From Armillaria gallica (taxonomy: Eukaryota > Basidiomycota > Agaricomycetes > Agaricales > Physalacriaceae): 64,000 nucleotides of DNA. The position numbers and the translations under genes were made by a program. Positions 10,763-20,699 of the stretch are shown here, piece by piece. The notes beneath the pieces are model-generated. The model made no database searches. It was not told the origin of the DNA and was given only the letters and a program-made list of their open reading frames with translations. The DNA lies in contig JBANDB010000018.1 in assembly GCA_037576215.1 (NCBI GenBank), positions 744,001-808,000 of the forward strand, in the 5' to 3' direction. The number at the start of each line of letters is the position of its first letter. Position 1 is the first letter of the stretch.

Positions 10763-12540
10763 CTGTGTGTGTATTATGATAACGAGTTGACGTGGATCAC
10801 GCTGTCACGCCTGCAGCGTGTCTAAGGGTGTAATTTTGCAAAACATCATAACTTACACTTTAGCAATGCAGAGGCATCGTGAGCGGGCTGACAGTGCAAG
10901 TGGCACACGAAGAAGCAAGGTCACCGAGGTAGAGAGCTCTATAACAGAAAAAGAAGCAACGGGATTAAAACATAAGGACTTCGTCGTGGCACTGTACCTT
11001 ACGGGCATGCACAGCAACAAGGCCGAAGGGCGTGCTAGATTGCCAAACCACCCGTTTGCAATAGAGGACTCAGCTGGAGTGGGATGCACTTGTACGTGGG
11101 CTGAGGCTAATTTAGATAACGACACATCTGTAATCTATGACACATGGTCCCTGGAGATCTGGAAAAACAATATCACACGCAGGGTAATCAAGAGAACCCC
11201 AGGCATGGCCTAGAAACAGGCTTCGGCCGATGGAAGTAGCGAGCGGACTGGAAAGCCGAGGCATTTCTTGGTTACCGAGTCTAGAACATGACACTGTCAC
11301 CTGCGGAGCAGACCCGAAAGCCGAATACGAAGGGTGATCGGTGATCGAGGATTAAGCAGCTATTGAGTGCACACTCACGAGCTACTCTGCTGCTAGGGCA
11401 AGTGACGTAGACACCGCTTAGCTCTTTGAGGATACTAAAAAGAGGAACAAGTGGTGCGCTGCCTAGAGTGCAGGGCCAACTCAGATGAGGGATACCCGGC
11501 CAAAAAAGAAGTAAATTACAAAAAATCTGTTTGTAACAATCAATCTTCCGTAGTATAAGTAGAGTAGATTTTCACATATTAAAGGCAAGATACCTACCCC
11601 CCACGTACAGTAATAAAGTTTCAGTTTGGATCTGGACTTGTTGCGACGCATAAGAGTTAGTAGCTTCGAGCATCGGCTAGAACGCAAGTTTAGCAAGCTC
11701 ACAGAGAAATAGAACAAGAGAAACATTTTGGATAAAAACTTCGGTTTACTTGAGATAAGAAGGAGATTCGGGGCAGTGATGCTGCGCCCATCTTGAGAGT
11801 TTGCTGAGATAAATCTGAGAGAAAAGCTCTGTTCCTTTTCTGGTTCAGTGTAAAAAGAGAATTTGTGTTGTGTCGGCCTCCGTGTAGGTCTAGAAGTAGT
11901 TGCAAGGGAATCAGCCAGCTTGAGCTGTTCTAGCAGTTGCACGAAGTGTGACAGGTGTGCGCAGTTGGACCTCGTGGCACCGTTGTTAGGGCGAGCACAC
12001 TGTGTGTGAAGACTTGCGGGGACGGTTCTGAAAGTAATTAAGACTTGAGTGGGAGTGCCAAGGGCCTCCATCGTGACGAGTTTGGAAGTCAGGTTTAGCC
12101 ACTAAGAGAAAGGCGGCGTCGCGTGCGGATTAGATCTAGCAGCGAGTCGTACTTAGTGAGCTCACTGACCAGACTTGGTCAACTTGTGGATCTGCACATC
12201 CATGTGTTCCGGCTATTGAAATATATTTTGCCTCAAGGGTTGCGTGGTTCACCGTGCTCTCTTGTAAAAAGCTCCAAAGAGCTAGAGAATTTGAGACTAG
12301 CTTGAAAATACTACGTTGTTGCGCGTATCGTCCTAGTGAGCTCACTGAGAGAAATTGGGATACTGTCAGCGTGCAAGTGGAATTAAAATCCTTGCTCCCC
12401 TCCGCACTTAAGGAGATTGTGTGTGTGTGTGTTTAGTGGGGTTGAGTTGAGTTTGGTGTGTGTTCATGCTAGGCCGTGCTCAGTTTCACGGGCGCCCGTC
12501 GCCAGCCTCGTCAATGCATCATCCTAACACACTGACACTT

Positions 12541-12957
12541 TCAAGTGCTGCATGGTCGTTGCTTCATTCTCTCACTTCCCCTGCCAATGCCGCAAAACCA
12601 TTTGCCAGGAATATGAACAGGACTAGTTGCATTCCAACCCCTTACTGTCGTTAGAGAAATGCAGATTTCTGGGGTGAGTTGACAAAGGAATTCCAACTGA
12701 GGTGAGCGCCGAGTCCTTTGGAGAGGCTGCTGTTGATATCTGAGTCCATTTATGACATCCAGTAGCATGGTACAAATTGCTGGAAATCGAGAATTCAGGC
12801 CTTGACACAAAGCTTGATGGACCATGAATTCTCTAAGCTTCCTCTTTGCAAGAGTGAAAGTGATGCTGGGAATGCAACAGGAGAATGTAATCCAGGATTC
12901 ACGACCAGAGGCAATGACACCAAGCTGTTTGGAGGCAGCATCTAGAATTGTCTGCAT
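12541..12957 (-). CDS. Nested-element ORF, repeat module 2
   Basis: 138 codons on the minus strand, downstream of the 734-aa ORF. Its C-terminus (GRGSERMKQRPCST) parallels the end of the 734-aa protein, and its centre (FPAICTMLLDVI, PLQRTRRSPQLEFL) parallels ORF 9764-10762. It may be a separate small protein, an exon, or a decayed duplicate. There is no known domain. It could be non-coding now; the similarity at DNA level is clear either way. Confidence 0.4.
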   Translation of the reverse strand: MQTILDAASKQLGVIASGRESWITFSCCIPSITFTLAKRKLREFMVHQALCQGLNSRFPAICTMLLDVINGLRYQQQPLQRTRRSPQLEFLCQLTPEICISLTTVRGWNATSPVHIPGKWFCGIGRGSERMKQRPCST

Positions 12958-13014
12958 GTTGATTCTGATAGTGAGCTGATGTGAATTATATGCTGTTCTA
13001 ATATGCTGACTCTT

Positions 13015-15219
13015 TCAATTGTCGCATGGTCGATGTTTGATTCTCTGGCTTCCCCTACAAACGACATGAAACAATTTTCTAGGAAGACGAGCAGGTCCAA
13101 TTGTATTCCATGTCCTTACTGTTATTATGAAACTGCTGATGCTTGAAATGCGAAGTGTAGAAGGGGAGACGAAATGATAGGGTGAGTCATAACCTTGCTG
13201 CTGATGGGTTTCTCGGTGAATGTGTTGTTTGAAAAATAGGTTATGGCGCATAGTCTGAGGTTTTATGTTAACCTCTACCTTAATCCTGCACCCCAGAGAC
13301 ATCATGGAATATCCTGGTGTCTCTACCTCTCGTCGTACTCTTCGATATTTTGGATGGCAACAATTAAAGTCCCTCCAACGGTACGACCAACACTTCTGAT
13401 TGATAGTCAATGATGCTGTAGCCTTCTCAACATCAATTCTATGTCCAGCAAGACCTAGGCTGTGCAGCCAACATCTGGTTTGACCAGTCTGCTCCATGAC
13501 ATTCATCTTCTGCTCGACGCGAGCTGTAGGCCATACAGAAAACATTTGAAGTTCCGTTCGGAAGTTGCGTGTGAGGTATGGCTGTGAATCAAGGACCTTC
13601 TGGAAGACGTTGAGATCTAGAATATTTACTCCTACCTGCAGCTGCATCGTCTCGCTTTCCAGGATAACAAATTTCGATAGCTGTGCTACATATTTTCTCA
13701 TCCCCATGAGTGTACGCTGATAGTCACTATTAGTGGATGTGACACAGCCAGTGATATGGAAAACTCGCTGTAACCGTTTCTGCAATTGGCTGATACAACA
13801 TCTTGCTTGATGTGGTAACCGGAAATTCTTGTTCTTTTCTGAAAAGGGCGTACAGGGTGTATTTGAAGTGATTTGAAAGGTACGAAGCTCATTACTGTTT
13901 GAATGGTGAAGGAGCAGAGTGCTGATGTTGTTATTAGGGACTGGAGTATCATTGCATCTTTTCTTGCAACTGATACCTGTGTTTGGACTGCTATGTTCAA
14001 TAGTACATATGTCTACCGCCTTGAGCGTGGTGTCAAAATGAATGCTGGGAAACTCTGAGTGATCAGAGCATGCGGAAATTTGCAGATTGCATGAATCATG
14101 ATGAAATAGATGTTTGTTTCCATCGGTATGACCTTGACCTGAGTCGAGATCACTAGGAGGACATCCTTGGTAGAAGATTGCGGGAGAAGAAGGAATTTTG
14201 TGATCCAAGCCATTTGGAGTCTGAACCTTGCAGGATGCAGCAGGCAAAATCTCATGTCGACATGGACTGGCGAAGTCATGGGATTCACTGACTTTGGAAT
14301 TTGCACAAAGACAAGACTGACCTCGTATTTTAGTGGTCTGCAAGTTGCTAGGGTGCTGTTCCTTATCTCTTGAAGTATCATAGTGTACTCCCCCCAAACT
14401 CCAGTCAGAGGCCGAGCTCTGACGAGAGGGGTTCAACTTGAGAGAATTGGAATGTGATGCAGGAGGAATAGTAGGAAGGTAATGTTCTTGCTTTCTGAGA
14501 CGAGCTCTATCTGCATTACGCTGAGTTGCGAGAAGGCTTTCATCTAGTATCACATGTGTCTGACATCTGTCCCAGTCATGGATGTCGTCAAGCATATAGA
14601 GGAAATGCTCAACGTGAATGCAGTACTGTAAGGCATATATCTCAAAGTCGTTGGCTGTTAATCCTTTCCCGGTGTTGATGGCCCATACAGGTGGTTGGAG
14701 ATCTGGATAACCAAAGGTTTCAAGAGATGAAGAGGCCAATGAACAGCGAGTCATCAATCTGGTGAGAAATTCCTGATAGATATTCTCATCTAATTTGTAC
14801 ACAACATCTTTTGCAAATGTGGTACAGGCAGAAATAGATGTGAGAAGGTAATCCAGAATGCTCGTCTCTTCTGGAAAGATCTTTGTGTACTGGTTATGTG
14901 TCAAAGCACTGGCAGTTTGTAAGCCATTCCCGAGTTTCCTGTTCCTACCATGTTTGAGTAACTCTATGATGTGATCCTTGCGTGCTTGCAAATGTGAATG
15001 TTCCTTGAAGGTAAAAAGGGGAACAGATGATGGCCACAAACGAGTAACCTTTCTGGTATCAGTGTCTGCGATGTCTACCGGGTCGACTGGCAATACAAGC
15101 AGTGCTAGAGAATCCGGAAATGCGAATGAGTCGTCAGACAGATGATGGAATGGGGGAGTAGATTGCGAATCACACAAATGGATTGATGCAATGGATTCAG
15201 ACATAGTATTGAAATCCAA
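13015..15219 (-). CDS. 734-aa protein of the nested LTR element, unknown family
   Basis: One uninterrupted ORF starting at ATG 15219, 90 bases inside the 5' LTR, the place of a gag gene. No RT, protease, integrase, CCHC knuckle or other domain is recognised. The N-terminal third (about residues 60-230) is mixed helical (SILDYLLTSISACTTFAKDV; HVEHFLYMLDDIHDWDRCQ). The middle (about 250-480) is Ser/His/Cys-rich and low complexity. The C-terminal third (about 490-734) is again ordered-looking and ends RGSQRIKHRPCDN. The last 45 residues resemble the end of the next ORF (12541-12957). An open frame of this length within an otherwise decayed neighbourhood suggests recent coding constraint. It could be a novel Gag-like structural protein or captured host sequence. 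Confidence 0.6.
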   Translation of the reverse strand: MDFNTMSESIASIHLCDSQSTPPFHHLSDDSFAFPDSLALLVLPVDPVDIADTDTRKVTRLWPSSVPLFTFKEHSHLQARKDHIIELLKHGRNRKLGNGLQTASALTHNQYTKIFPEETSILDYLLTSISACTTFAKDVVYKLDENIYQEFLTRLMTRCSLASSSLETFGYPDLQPPVWAINTGKGLTANDFEIYALQYCIHVEHFLYMLDDIHDWDRCQTHVILDESLLATQRNADRARLRKQEHYLPTIPPASHSNSLKLNPSRQSSASDWSLGGVHYDTSRDKEQHPSNLQTTKIRGQSCLCANSKVSESHDFASPCRHEILPAASCKVQTPNGLDHKIPSSPAIFYQGCPPSDLDSGQGHTDGNKHLFHHDSCNLQISACSDHSEFPSIHFDTTLKAVDICTIEHSSPNTGISCKKRCNDTPVPNNNISTLLLHHSNSNELRTFQITSNTPCTPFSEKNKNFRLPHQARCCISQLQKRLQRVFHITGCVTSTNSDYQRTLMGMRKYVAQLSKFVILESETMQLQVGVNILDLNVFQKVLDSQPYLTRNFRTELQMFSVWPTARVEQKMNVMEQTGQTRCWLHSLGLAGHRIDVEKATASLTINQKCWSYRWRDFNCCHPKYRRVRREVETPGYSMMSLGCRIKVEVNIKPQTMRHNLFFKQHIHRETHQQQGYDSPYHFVSPSTLRISSISSFIITVRTWNTIGPARLPRKLFHVVCRGSQRIKHRPCDN

Positions 15220-15285
15220 TGCAATTATGCATGAGAAGGTGCTGAAGCGAGCAGGAAATAATGGATAGATTGATTCTCTCTACAA

Positions 15286-15308
15286 GGTGGTCCCAATGTG
15301 TCCACCAA
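15286..15308 (-). other. Candidate tRNA primer binding site of nested element
   Basis: Minus strand, one base after the 5' LTR: TGGTGGACACATTGGGACC. It begins TGG, as expected for pairing with a tRNA CCA end. The tRNA was not identified. No match to the element's own LTR was noticed, so self-priming is not suggested here. Confidence 0.5.
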
Positions 15309-15837
15309 TGTTAAGAATCAGAGTATTTGGAGTAGTACACGAGACAATGAATACTCGAGTAAAACCCAAGTCATAAGTGAGGATGTCCTAAAGCCGAGTT
15401 CCAACCACCAAGAGGGATCTGATATGGGTGCTAACAAGCACTAGGCGTAGTTAATGGGTTTGTCAGCAAGCACTAGGTGTAACTGACGGGGGTTCCAACA
15501 AGCACTAGGCATAGTCGGAAGGCAAACGGAACGGCAAGCGCTAGGCGTAACCAATCAGATATGCTTAGATCACACAGTTAAGTGGATGTCGAAGAGTAGT
15601 GAAAATTAGATTAAGAGATCCCTAGTACAATTTATCTACAAGTTTATATACTAAGCAAAGATTTGAGTCATTATTGTTCTACAATGTTCCATAATATTCT
15701 GGTATTAGTATGAAGAATAGAGAAAGTAACAGAAAGTAATAGAAAATACCAGCAAGTCACTGTTAAGACCGAGAAGGCCGAGTAAGGGCATGTGTTGACT
15801 CATGCAACGAGTCAATGGATAGGTGAAATCCATAACA
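15309..15837 (-). repeat. 5' LTR of nested element
   Basis: 529 bp; the promoter copy in minus orientation. A TATATAAA box (plus TTTATATA at about 15640) sits mid-LTR. The same four short repeats are present; two have changed from GCGCT to GCACT (CpG loss). Confidence 0.92.
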
Positions 15838-16919
15838 AAAGGGGGCATCAGGTAACTATGATTGAAGTACCTGACGATGAGGATGACACCTCTTTCCAGA
15901 AATGGCTTGCCGCCAGCAACCCGATGACCTCCCCAAAGCCTCGCCCTGCGACACTTCTGACTCCACCTGAATCACCAGCACCCACAACAAGGACTCTCCC
16001 CAGCAAGGGTGTGACCTCACCAATGGTAGCTACGCCCAGAGCAGTCAGCATGAAGGTTCGAGAGGTCCCCCACCGATGGATGAAACCCTTCGAGGTTGAC
16101 TGGACGCTATGAGCCGTCCGCGAAGCGCTCAGTGACAATGCCGCCCGAGCAATCCTATGCCTCTGGATCCACAAGGATAGGATGGAGGAACTCACAGATG
16201 AACTCCTCAGTGAACTATGAGAACAGGGCGAGCTCGCCCGCGAACGGCTCTACGAACTCCAAGAGCCCATCCGGTATATTCGCGGATCCACCAGCGACCT
16301 CATGATCCCCATCACCCTCGAACCCTGCACAGGGCAAAAAGTCCTCAGCACAAAGGCGCTACTTGATAGCGGCTGTACAGGAAGCATGATCAATCGCGCC
16401 TACGTACTCGAACACGGAATCAATACGAAGAAGGCAGTAGTACCCATTCTGGTCTACAATGCCGATGGAACCTGCAATCAGGGCAGGGACATCACAGAGT
16501 TTGTTGAACTCTGCCTGACCATAGGAGAACACCATGAACGAATCGACCTCACAGTCACAAACCTCAGAAAGAAAGACATCTACCTCGGGCATAACTGGCT
16601 CAAGCGCCATAACCCCGTCATAAACTGGAAGACAGGCAGCATCATTTTTGGACACTGCCAATGTGTGACAAGTCCCATCAAACTCCCCGATGCGGACCCC
16701 GAAGACTGCTGGGATGAAGAACTGGAGGAAGGCAACACGATACTCGCCGTCAGAATGGAAGAAGAACTGCTCATTCACTCAATGCATCACGCCAATGATC
16801 TTGTGGCAAAAGCCAACGCCGACAAGCCCAGGAAAACTTTCAAAGAACTCGTGCCTGAGCATTACCACTCCTTCTGCGACCTGTTCGCCAAAGAAAACTT
16901 CAACGAGCTACCCGAATGA
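15838..16919 (+). pseudogene. pol: Chromovirus pol: linker and protease
   Basis: Resumes the outer element after the nested insertion. 15838-16301 is a linker broken by TGA at 16110-16112 and 16218-16220. From 16302 an open segment carries a retropepsin core (LLDSGCTGSMIN, catalytic DSG present; later YLGHNWLKRHNPVINW). It stops at TGA 16917-16919. The DSG motif is intact, but the enzyme cannot be made as part of a full polyprotein. Confidence 0.85.
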
Positions 16920-18310
16920 AAGCCATGGGACCACGCTATCGAGCTCATCCCCAACACGAAATCGACCTTGGACTGCAAGGTTTACCCCTTGAACCGAAAC
17001 AAACAGGAACAGCTTGACAAGTTCCTTGATGAGAACTTGGAGTCCAGACAAATCTGCCCTTCCAAGTCCCCCTTCGCTTCCCCTTTCTTTTTTGTTAAGA
17101 AAAAGGATGGCACGCTACAACCAGTACAGGACTACCGCAAGCTCAATGAGATGACCATCAAGAATTGATACCTGTTACCACTCATCTCGGAACTCATTGA
17201 CAAGCTCTGCGGTGCCAAGTACTTTATGAAACTCGATGTCCGATGGGGATACAACAATGTTCGAATCAAGGAAGGGGATGAAGAAAAAGCTGCCTTCTGC
17301 ACGAACTGGGGACTCTTCAAACCGACCGTCATGTTCTTTGGACTCACCAACTTGCCTGTGACCTTCCAGTGGATGATGAACAACATCTTCAAGGACCTGA
17401 TTGCCGAAGGAAAGGTCACCATTTATCTGGATAACATCCTAATCTTCTCCAAGGATCTGAGGGAGCACCGACGAACTGTGAAGCGTGTCCTCCAACGGCT
17501 TCGTGAAAACAAACTCTTCCTGAAAGCGGAGAAGTGCGAGTTCAAGGTTCTGGAGACAGAATACCTTGGCGTCATCATCAGCCAGGACTCCATCCGAATG
17601 GACTCCGTCAAGATAGCAGGAATCGTGGAGTGGCCGACACCCCACCGCAAAAAGGAACTCCAGTCGTTCCTTGGATTCACGAACTTCTACCGCAAGTTCA
17701 TCAAGATGTATTCCAAGGTCGTCAAACCGCTCACACAGCTCACGGGCAACGCAGAATGGAAGTGGGGGGACACCAAGGAAAAGGTGTTCCAAGAACTCAA
17801 GCGACGCATGGCTGAGGATGTCATCCTCGCCATTCTGAATGATGACGACCCATTCCGAGTTGAGGCAGATGCCAAGCAAGGGAGCGGTCGGTGCTGTACT
17901 GAGCCAACAGCAGAACGGCATATGGCACCCAGTGGCCTTCATGTCGAAATCGCTCAGCACCACAGAAAGGAACTACGAGATCTACGACAAGGAATTGCTA
18001 GCAATCATGCTCGCACTCTCAGAATGGCGCCATTACCTCATGGGCACTGCCGAAGACGTAGAAATCTAGACGGACCATCAGAACCTCCAGTATTTCTGGC
18101 TCCCGCAAAAGCTAAACCGATGACAAGCCTGCTGGGTCACTGAACTTGCCGAATACCACTTCAAACTATTCCACAAGCCCAGTGCCCAAAACGTGAAAGC
18201 TGACTTGCTTTCCTGCCACAGTGACCACAACCAAGGAACAAAGGACAATGACAACATTGTCATCCTACAACCAGTGAAATACACCAGTGAGTCAAAGAAG
18301 CTACCCAACA
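16920..18310 (+). pseudogene. pol: Chromovirus pol: reverse transcriptase and RNase H, inactivated
   Basis: RT begins with the [17 protein letters not shown] segment and includes [22 protein letters not shown] at 17167-17169, KLDVRWGYNNVRIK and FFGLTNLPVTFQWMM. The YLDD active-site box here reads YLDN (Asn codon 17433-17435), which removes a metal-binding Asp. A one-base insertion near 17873 shifts the frame between RT and RNase H. RNase H ([28 protein letters not shown]) is then broken by TAG 18067-18069 and TGA 18121-18123. Clearly dead. Confidence 0.9.
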
Positions 18311-19738
18311 GGAGGAGTTGTGGGATGAAGGTATTGCAACATCCCTCAACCATGAACGAGGGATCTCCCGGAAAGAAGGAATCCTCCATTACAACAACCA
18401 AGTTTACATTCCCCGCAAAAAGGCACTGCAGGGTGAAATCATTTCCCAATATCATGACCACATCACCGCCGGCCATCCAGGCATCAAGAAGACAAAGGAG
18501 CTGGTGCTCCGTGACTACTGGTGGCCCAAGATGAAGAAGGACGTCGAAGCCTACATCAAAGGCTGCAAAACTTGCCAATGAACGAAGTTGAGCACAGCTG
18601 CCAAGGCAGCCCCACTCTACCCAAACGCGATACCAGAGGGACCTTGGACCCACATTTCAGTTGACATGGTCACAGGTCTCCTGGACTCAAATGGACACGG
18701 CGCGATCCTCATGATCGTCGACCGATTCTTGAAAGCAATCATCCCAGTCGCCTGTAGCACCGAGCTGTCAGCCAAAGGATGGGCACAGATTCTCTGAGAT
18801 CACGTATATGCATGCCACAGTATGCCCCAAGTAGTCATCTCCGACCGCGGCCTGCAATTCATCTCCAAGTTCATGAAGGAACTATACCGGATGCTCAACA
18901 TCACCCCTAATGCATCCACTGCATTCCACCCACAGACTGACAGACAGACAGAGCGAGTTAACCAAGAAGTCGAAAAATACCTTCGCATCTTCGTTAACCA
19001 CCAACAGACCAACTGGAGCAACTGGCTCCCGCTCGCAGAATTCACACACAACAATCACATCCACAGCGCGACAGGCAAAAGCCCCTTCATGGTACTCTAC
19101 AGCAGGAACCCACACATCGTCCCCGATTCCCTGTGAGCATCCCCATTCTCAAACCCAGCCACCGAGGACTTCGTCAAGAACATGACTACAGTCCACATGG
19201 AAACCCAGAAGGCACTTGAAGAAGCCGCCGGAAGGATGAAAGCCCAGTACGACAAAAGGAAGCGTGCCGCTCATCCCTATCAAATAGGCAACCGTGTATG
19301 GCTCGATGCCACCAACCTCCATCTTCCCTGACCAAAGAAGAAGCTCAATGACAAGCAAGTCGGACCCTTCCTGGTTCTCGACAAGGCTGGCGCCAGTGCG
19401 TACAAACTCAAGCTACTGCCTCACTGGAAGATCCACCCATGCTTCAACGAGAAACTCCTGACCCCATATACACCACCGGCATTCCCCAACCAAGAATTAC
19501 TGCCTCCACCACTGCCTGACCTCATCGAAGATGAAGAAGAATACGAAGTCGAGGAAGTCCTCGACTCCCGACCGCGACAAATACACGGGAAACGAGGACA
19601 GAAGTCTTGAACCATAACAGACTACTTCGTCAAATGGAAGGGATGGACGCAGGAACATAACTCCTGGGTTAGGGAAGAAGACATGGAACATGCACAGGAA
19701 TTGATAGAGGAGTACAAGAACCAAGTCAGCCACACGTG
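18311..19738 (+). pseudogene. pol: Chromovirus pol: integrase with C-terminal chromodomain, broken
   Basis: HHCC zinc-binding region (HDHITAGHPGIKK ... GCKTCQ), then a DDE core (VDMVTGLL; VISDRGLQF; TERVNQEVEKYLR) with all three acidic positions readable, then a GPFLVLDKAG segment. The end is a chromodomain (YEVEEVLDSR ... YFVKWKGW ... NSWVREEDMEHA). Chromodomains in such integrases target insertion to marked chromatin. In-frame TGA codons near 18579, 18796, 19135, 19329 and 19608 break it, several exactly where relatives have Arg. From 19739 to the 3' LTR no coding sequence is expected. Confidence 0.9.
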
Positions 19739-19912
19739 ATTGGTTAAAATACCCAAAATCGTAACCCCCAGACGACGAACTCGACGACGGCTACAGAGGA
19801 GAATCCATGGGGATCTACGGCAATGCACCAGACTTCCCAAACACATGGAGCGGACCCTGAGTCGCGATTCCTGGAACCTCGGCATACAAGCAGTCAGGAC
19901 ACCTGCCTTAAC

Positions 19913-19922
19913 GAGGGGGTAA
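19913..19922 (+). other. Polypurine tract of chromovirus
   Basis: GAGGGGGTAA abuts the 3' LTR, the usual place and composition of the plus-strand primer. Confidence 0.65.
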
Positions 19923-20309
19923 TGTTACGATTTTTCCACTTTTCCCTCTTATCTTATCTCAGCACCTCAGCATCTCGGCACCTCGGCAGCACCAAATCAT
20001 ACGACTTCAATGTTTCTGCCAGACCACATGGTAACCAACAAGCTTCCATGCCACCTGACGCCTGCTTGACAGATGGTCTCACATATATTTAGAACAATCC
20101 AAAATGTATATAAGTAGCATAGCTCTCAGCCATGTACCCTAGCTTCGAGCTAAGTTTCAATCACACAGACTTTACTCTAACCGCTTGCCAAGAGTCTAAG
20201 TGTTATACCGCCTCGCTGTAGCAAACTCCACGGTTCCATCGTCCTGCCCAAAGTGAGAGGCAGTGTTCGTTGGATGCCTTGTTTGTTATTCCCGAGTCCA
20301 TCCATAACA
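19923..20309 (+). repeat. 3' LTR of chromovirus
   Basis: 387 bp, same ends as the 5' copy. It keeps AGCTTCGAGCTAA at 20141-20153, which in the 5' LTR has changed from CG to TG. It is preceded by the purine-rich GAGGGGGTAA. Confidence 0.93.
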
Positions 20310-20699
20310 AAGGCCCCACCCATCCAGGAAGCTAGCAAGGCCAAAGGTTTGTTAGAGATTAGTACTTTTCTTTATTGGTTCCATTGTTCTGATGCCAGGC
20401 TTTTTAGAAGAACAATACCAAGGCCCCACCCATCAAAGAAGTCAAGAAATCTAGAGGTCCCTCCAAAGTTTGTACTTTTCTTTATTGGTTGGTTCCATTG
20501 TTCTGACATCAGGCTTTTAAGAAAAACAAAACCAAGGCCCCACCTGTCAAGGAAGCTAGCAAAGCCAAAGGTCCCTTGAATGTTAGTACTTTTCTTTATT
20601 AATTCTATTGTTCTGACATGACATTTTCTTCAGAGAAAAAGGGAAAAGAGCAAGACCCCACCTGACAAAGCTAGCAAAGTCAATGGTTCTGATATTGAT
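20310..20699 (+). repeat. Exon-intron tandem repeat, units 2 (3' part) to 5
   Basis: This continues the array on the other side of the retrotransposon. Unit 2 remainder is 20315-20357, after the second target-duplication copy at 20310-20314. Unit 3 exon is 20408-20467 (60 nt). Unit 4 exon is 20522-20581 (60 nt). Unit 5 exon is 20634-20699 (66 nt, more diverged). Introns of 50, 54 and 52 bp share the core AGTACTTTTCTTTATTGG. The unit 2 donor reads ATTAGT instead of GTTAGT (G-to-A), so it would not splice normally. Confidence 0.75.

Larger units (their letters stand above)
9085..15837 (-). mobile_element. Nested LTR retroelement without RT/integrase (non-autonomous)
   Basis: Identical-length 529 bp LTRs (9085-9613, 15309-15837) with TG...CA ends are flanked by the target duplication AAAGG (9080-9084, 15838-15842). 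Orientation is minus: read that way, TGGTGGACACATTGGGACC follows the 5' LTR after one base (primer-site position), a run of seven G precedes the 3' LTR (polypurine tract, plus 9614-9625), and a TATATAAA box lies in the LTR. The 5.7 kb interior has no protease, RT, RNase H or integrase that I can find in any frame. It carries a 734-codon ORF and smaller ORFs on the minus strand. It must have been mobilised by another element's enzymes. Confidence 0.9.
4495..20309 (+). mobile_element. Ty3/gypsy chromovirus (Tf1/sushi-like), decayed, carrying a nested LTR element
   Basis: Two 387 bp LTRs (4495-4881, 19923-20309; TG...CA ends) are flanked by the 5 bp duplication AAGGC (4490-4494, 20310-20314). 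Without the inner insertion the element is about 9.06 kb. Order: LTR, Pro-rich gag start, gag capsid-like region, CCHC zinc knuckle, protease, reverse transcriptase, RNase H, integrase, chromodomain, LTR. That order and the C-terminal chromodomain define chromoviruses. A 13 nt match between R and the site just after the 5' LTR points to self-priming. Many premature stops and a damaged RT site show it is dead. Confidence 0.93.

Noticed and set aside
9971..11213. Plus-strand ORFs inside the nested element
   Set aside because: They overlap the minus-strand ORF or lie in the non-coding part, and the element's PBS, polypurine tract and TATA box indicate minus orientation.
7625..19611. UGA read as an amino acid in the chromovirus
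   Set aside because: The TGA codons sit with TAG codons, a frameshift and a mutated RT active site, and neighbouring intact genes use TGA as a true stop. Decay explains it better.
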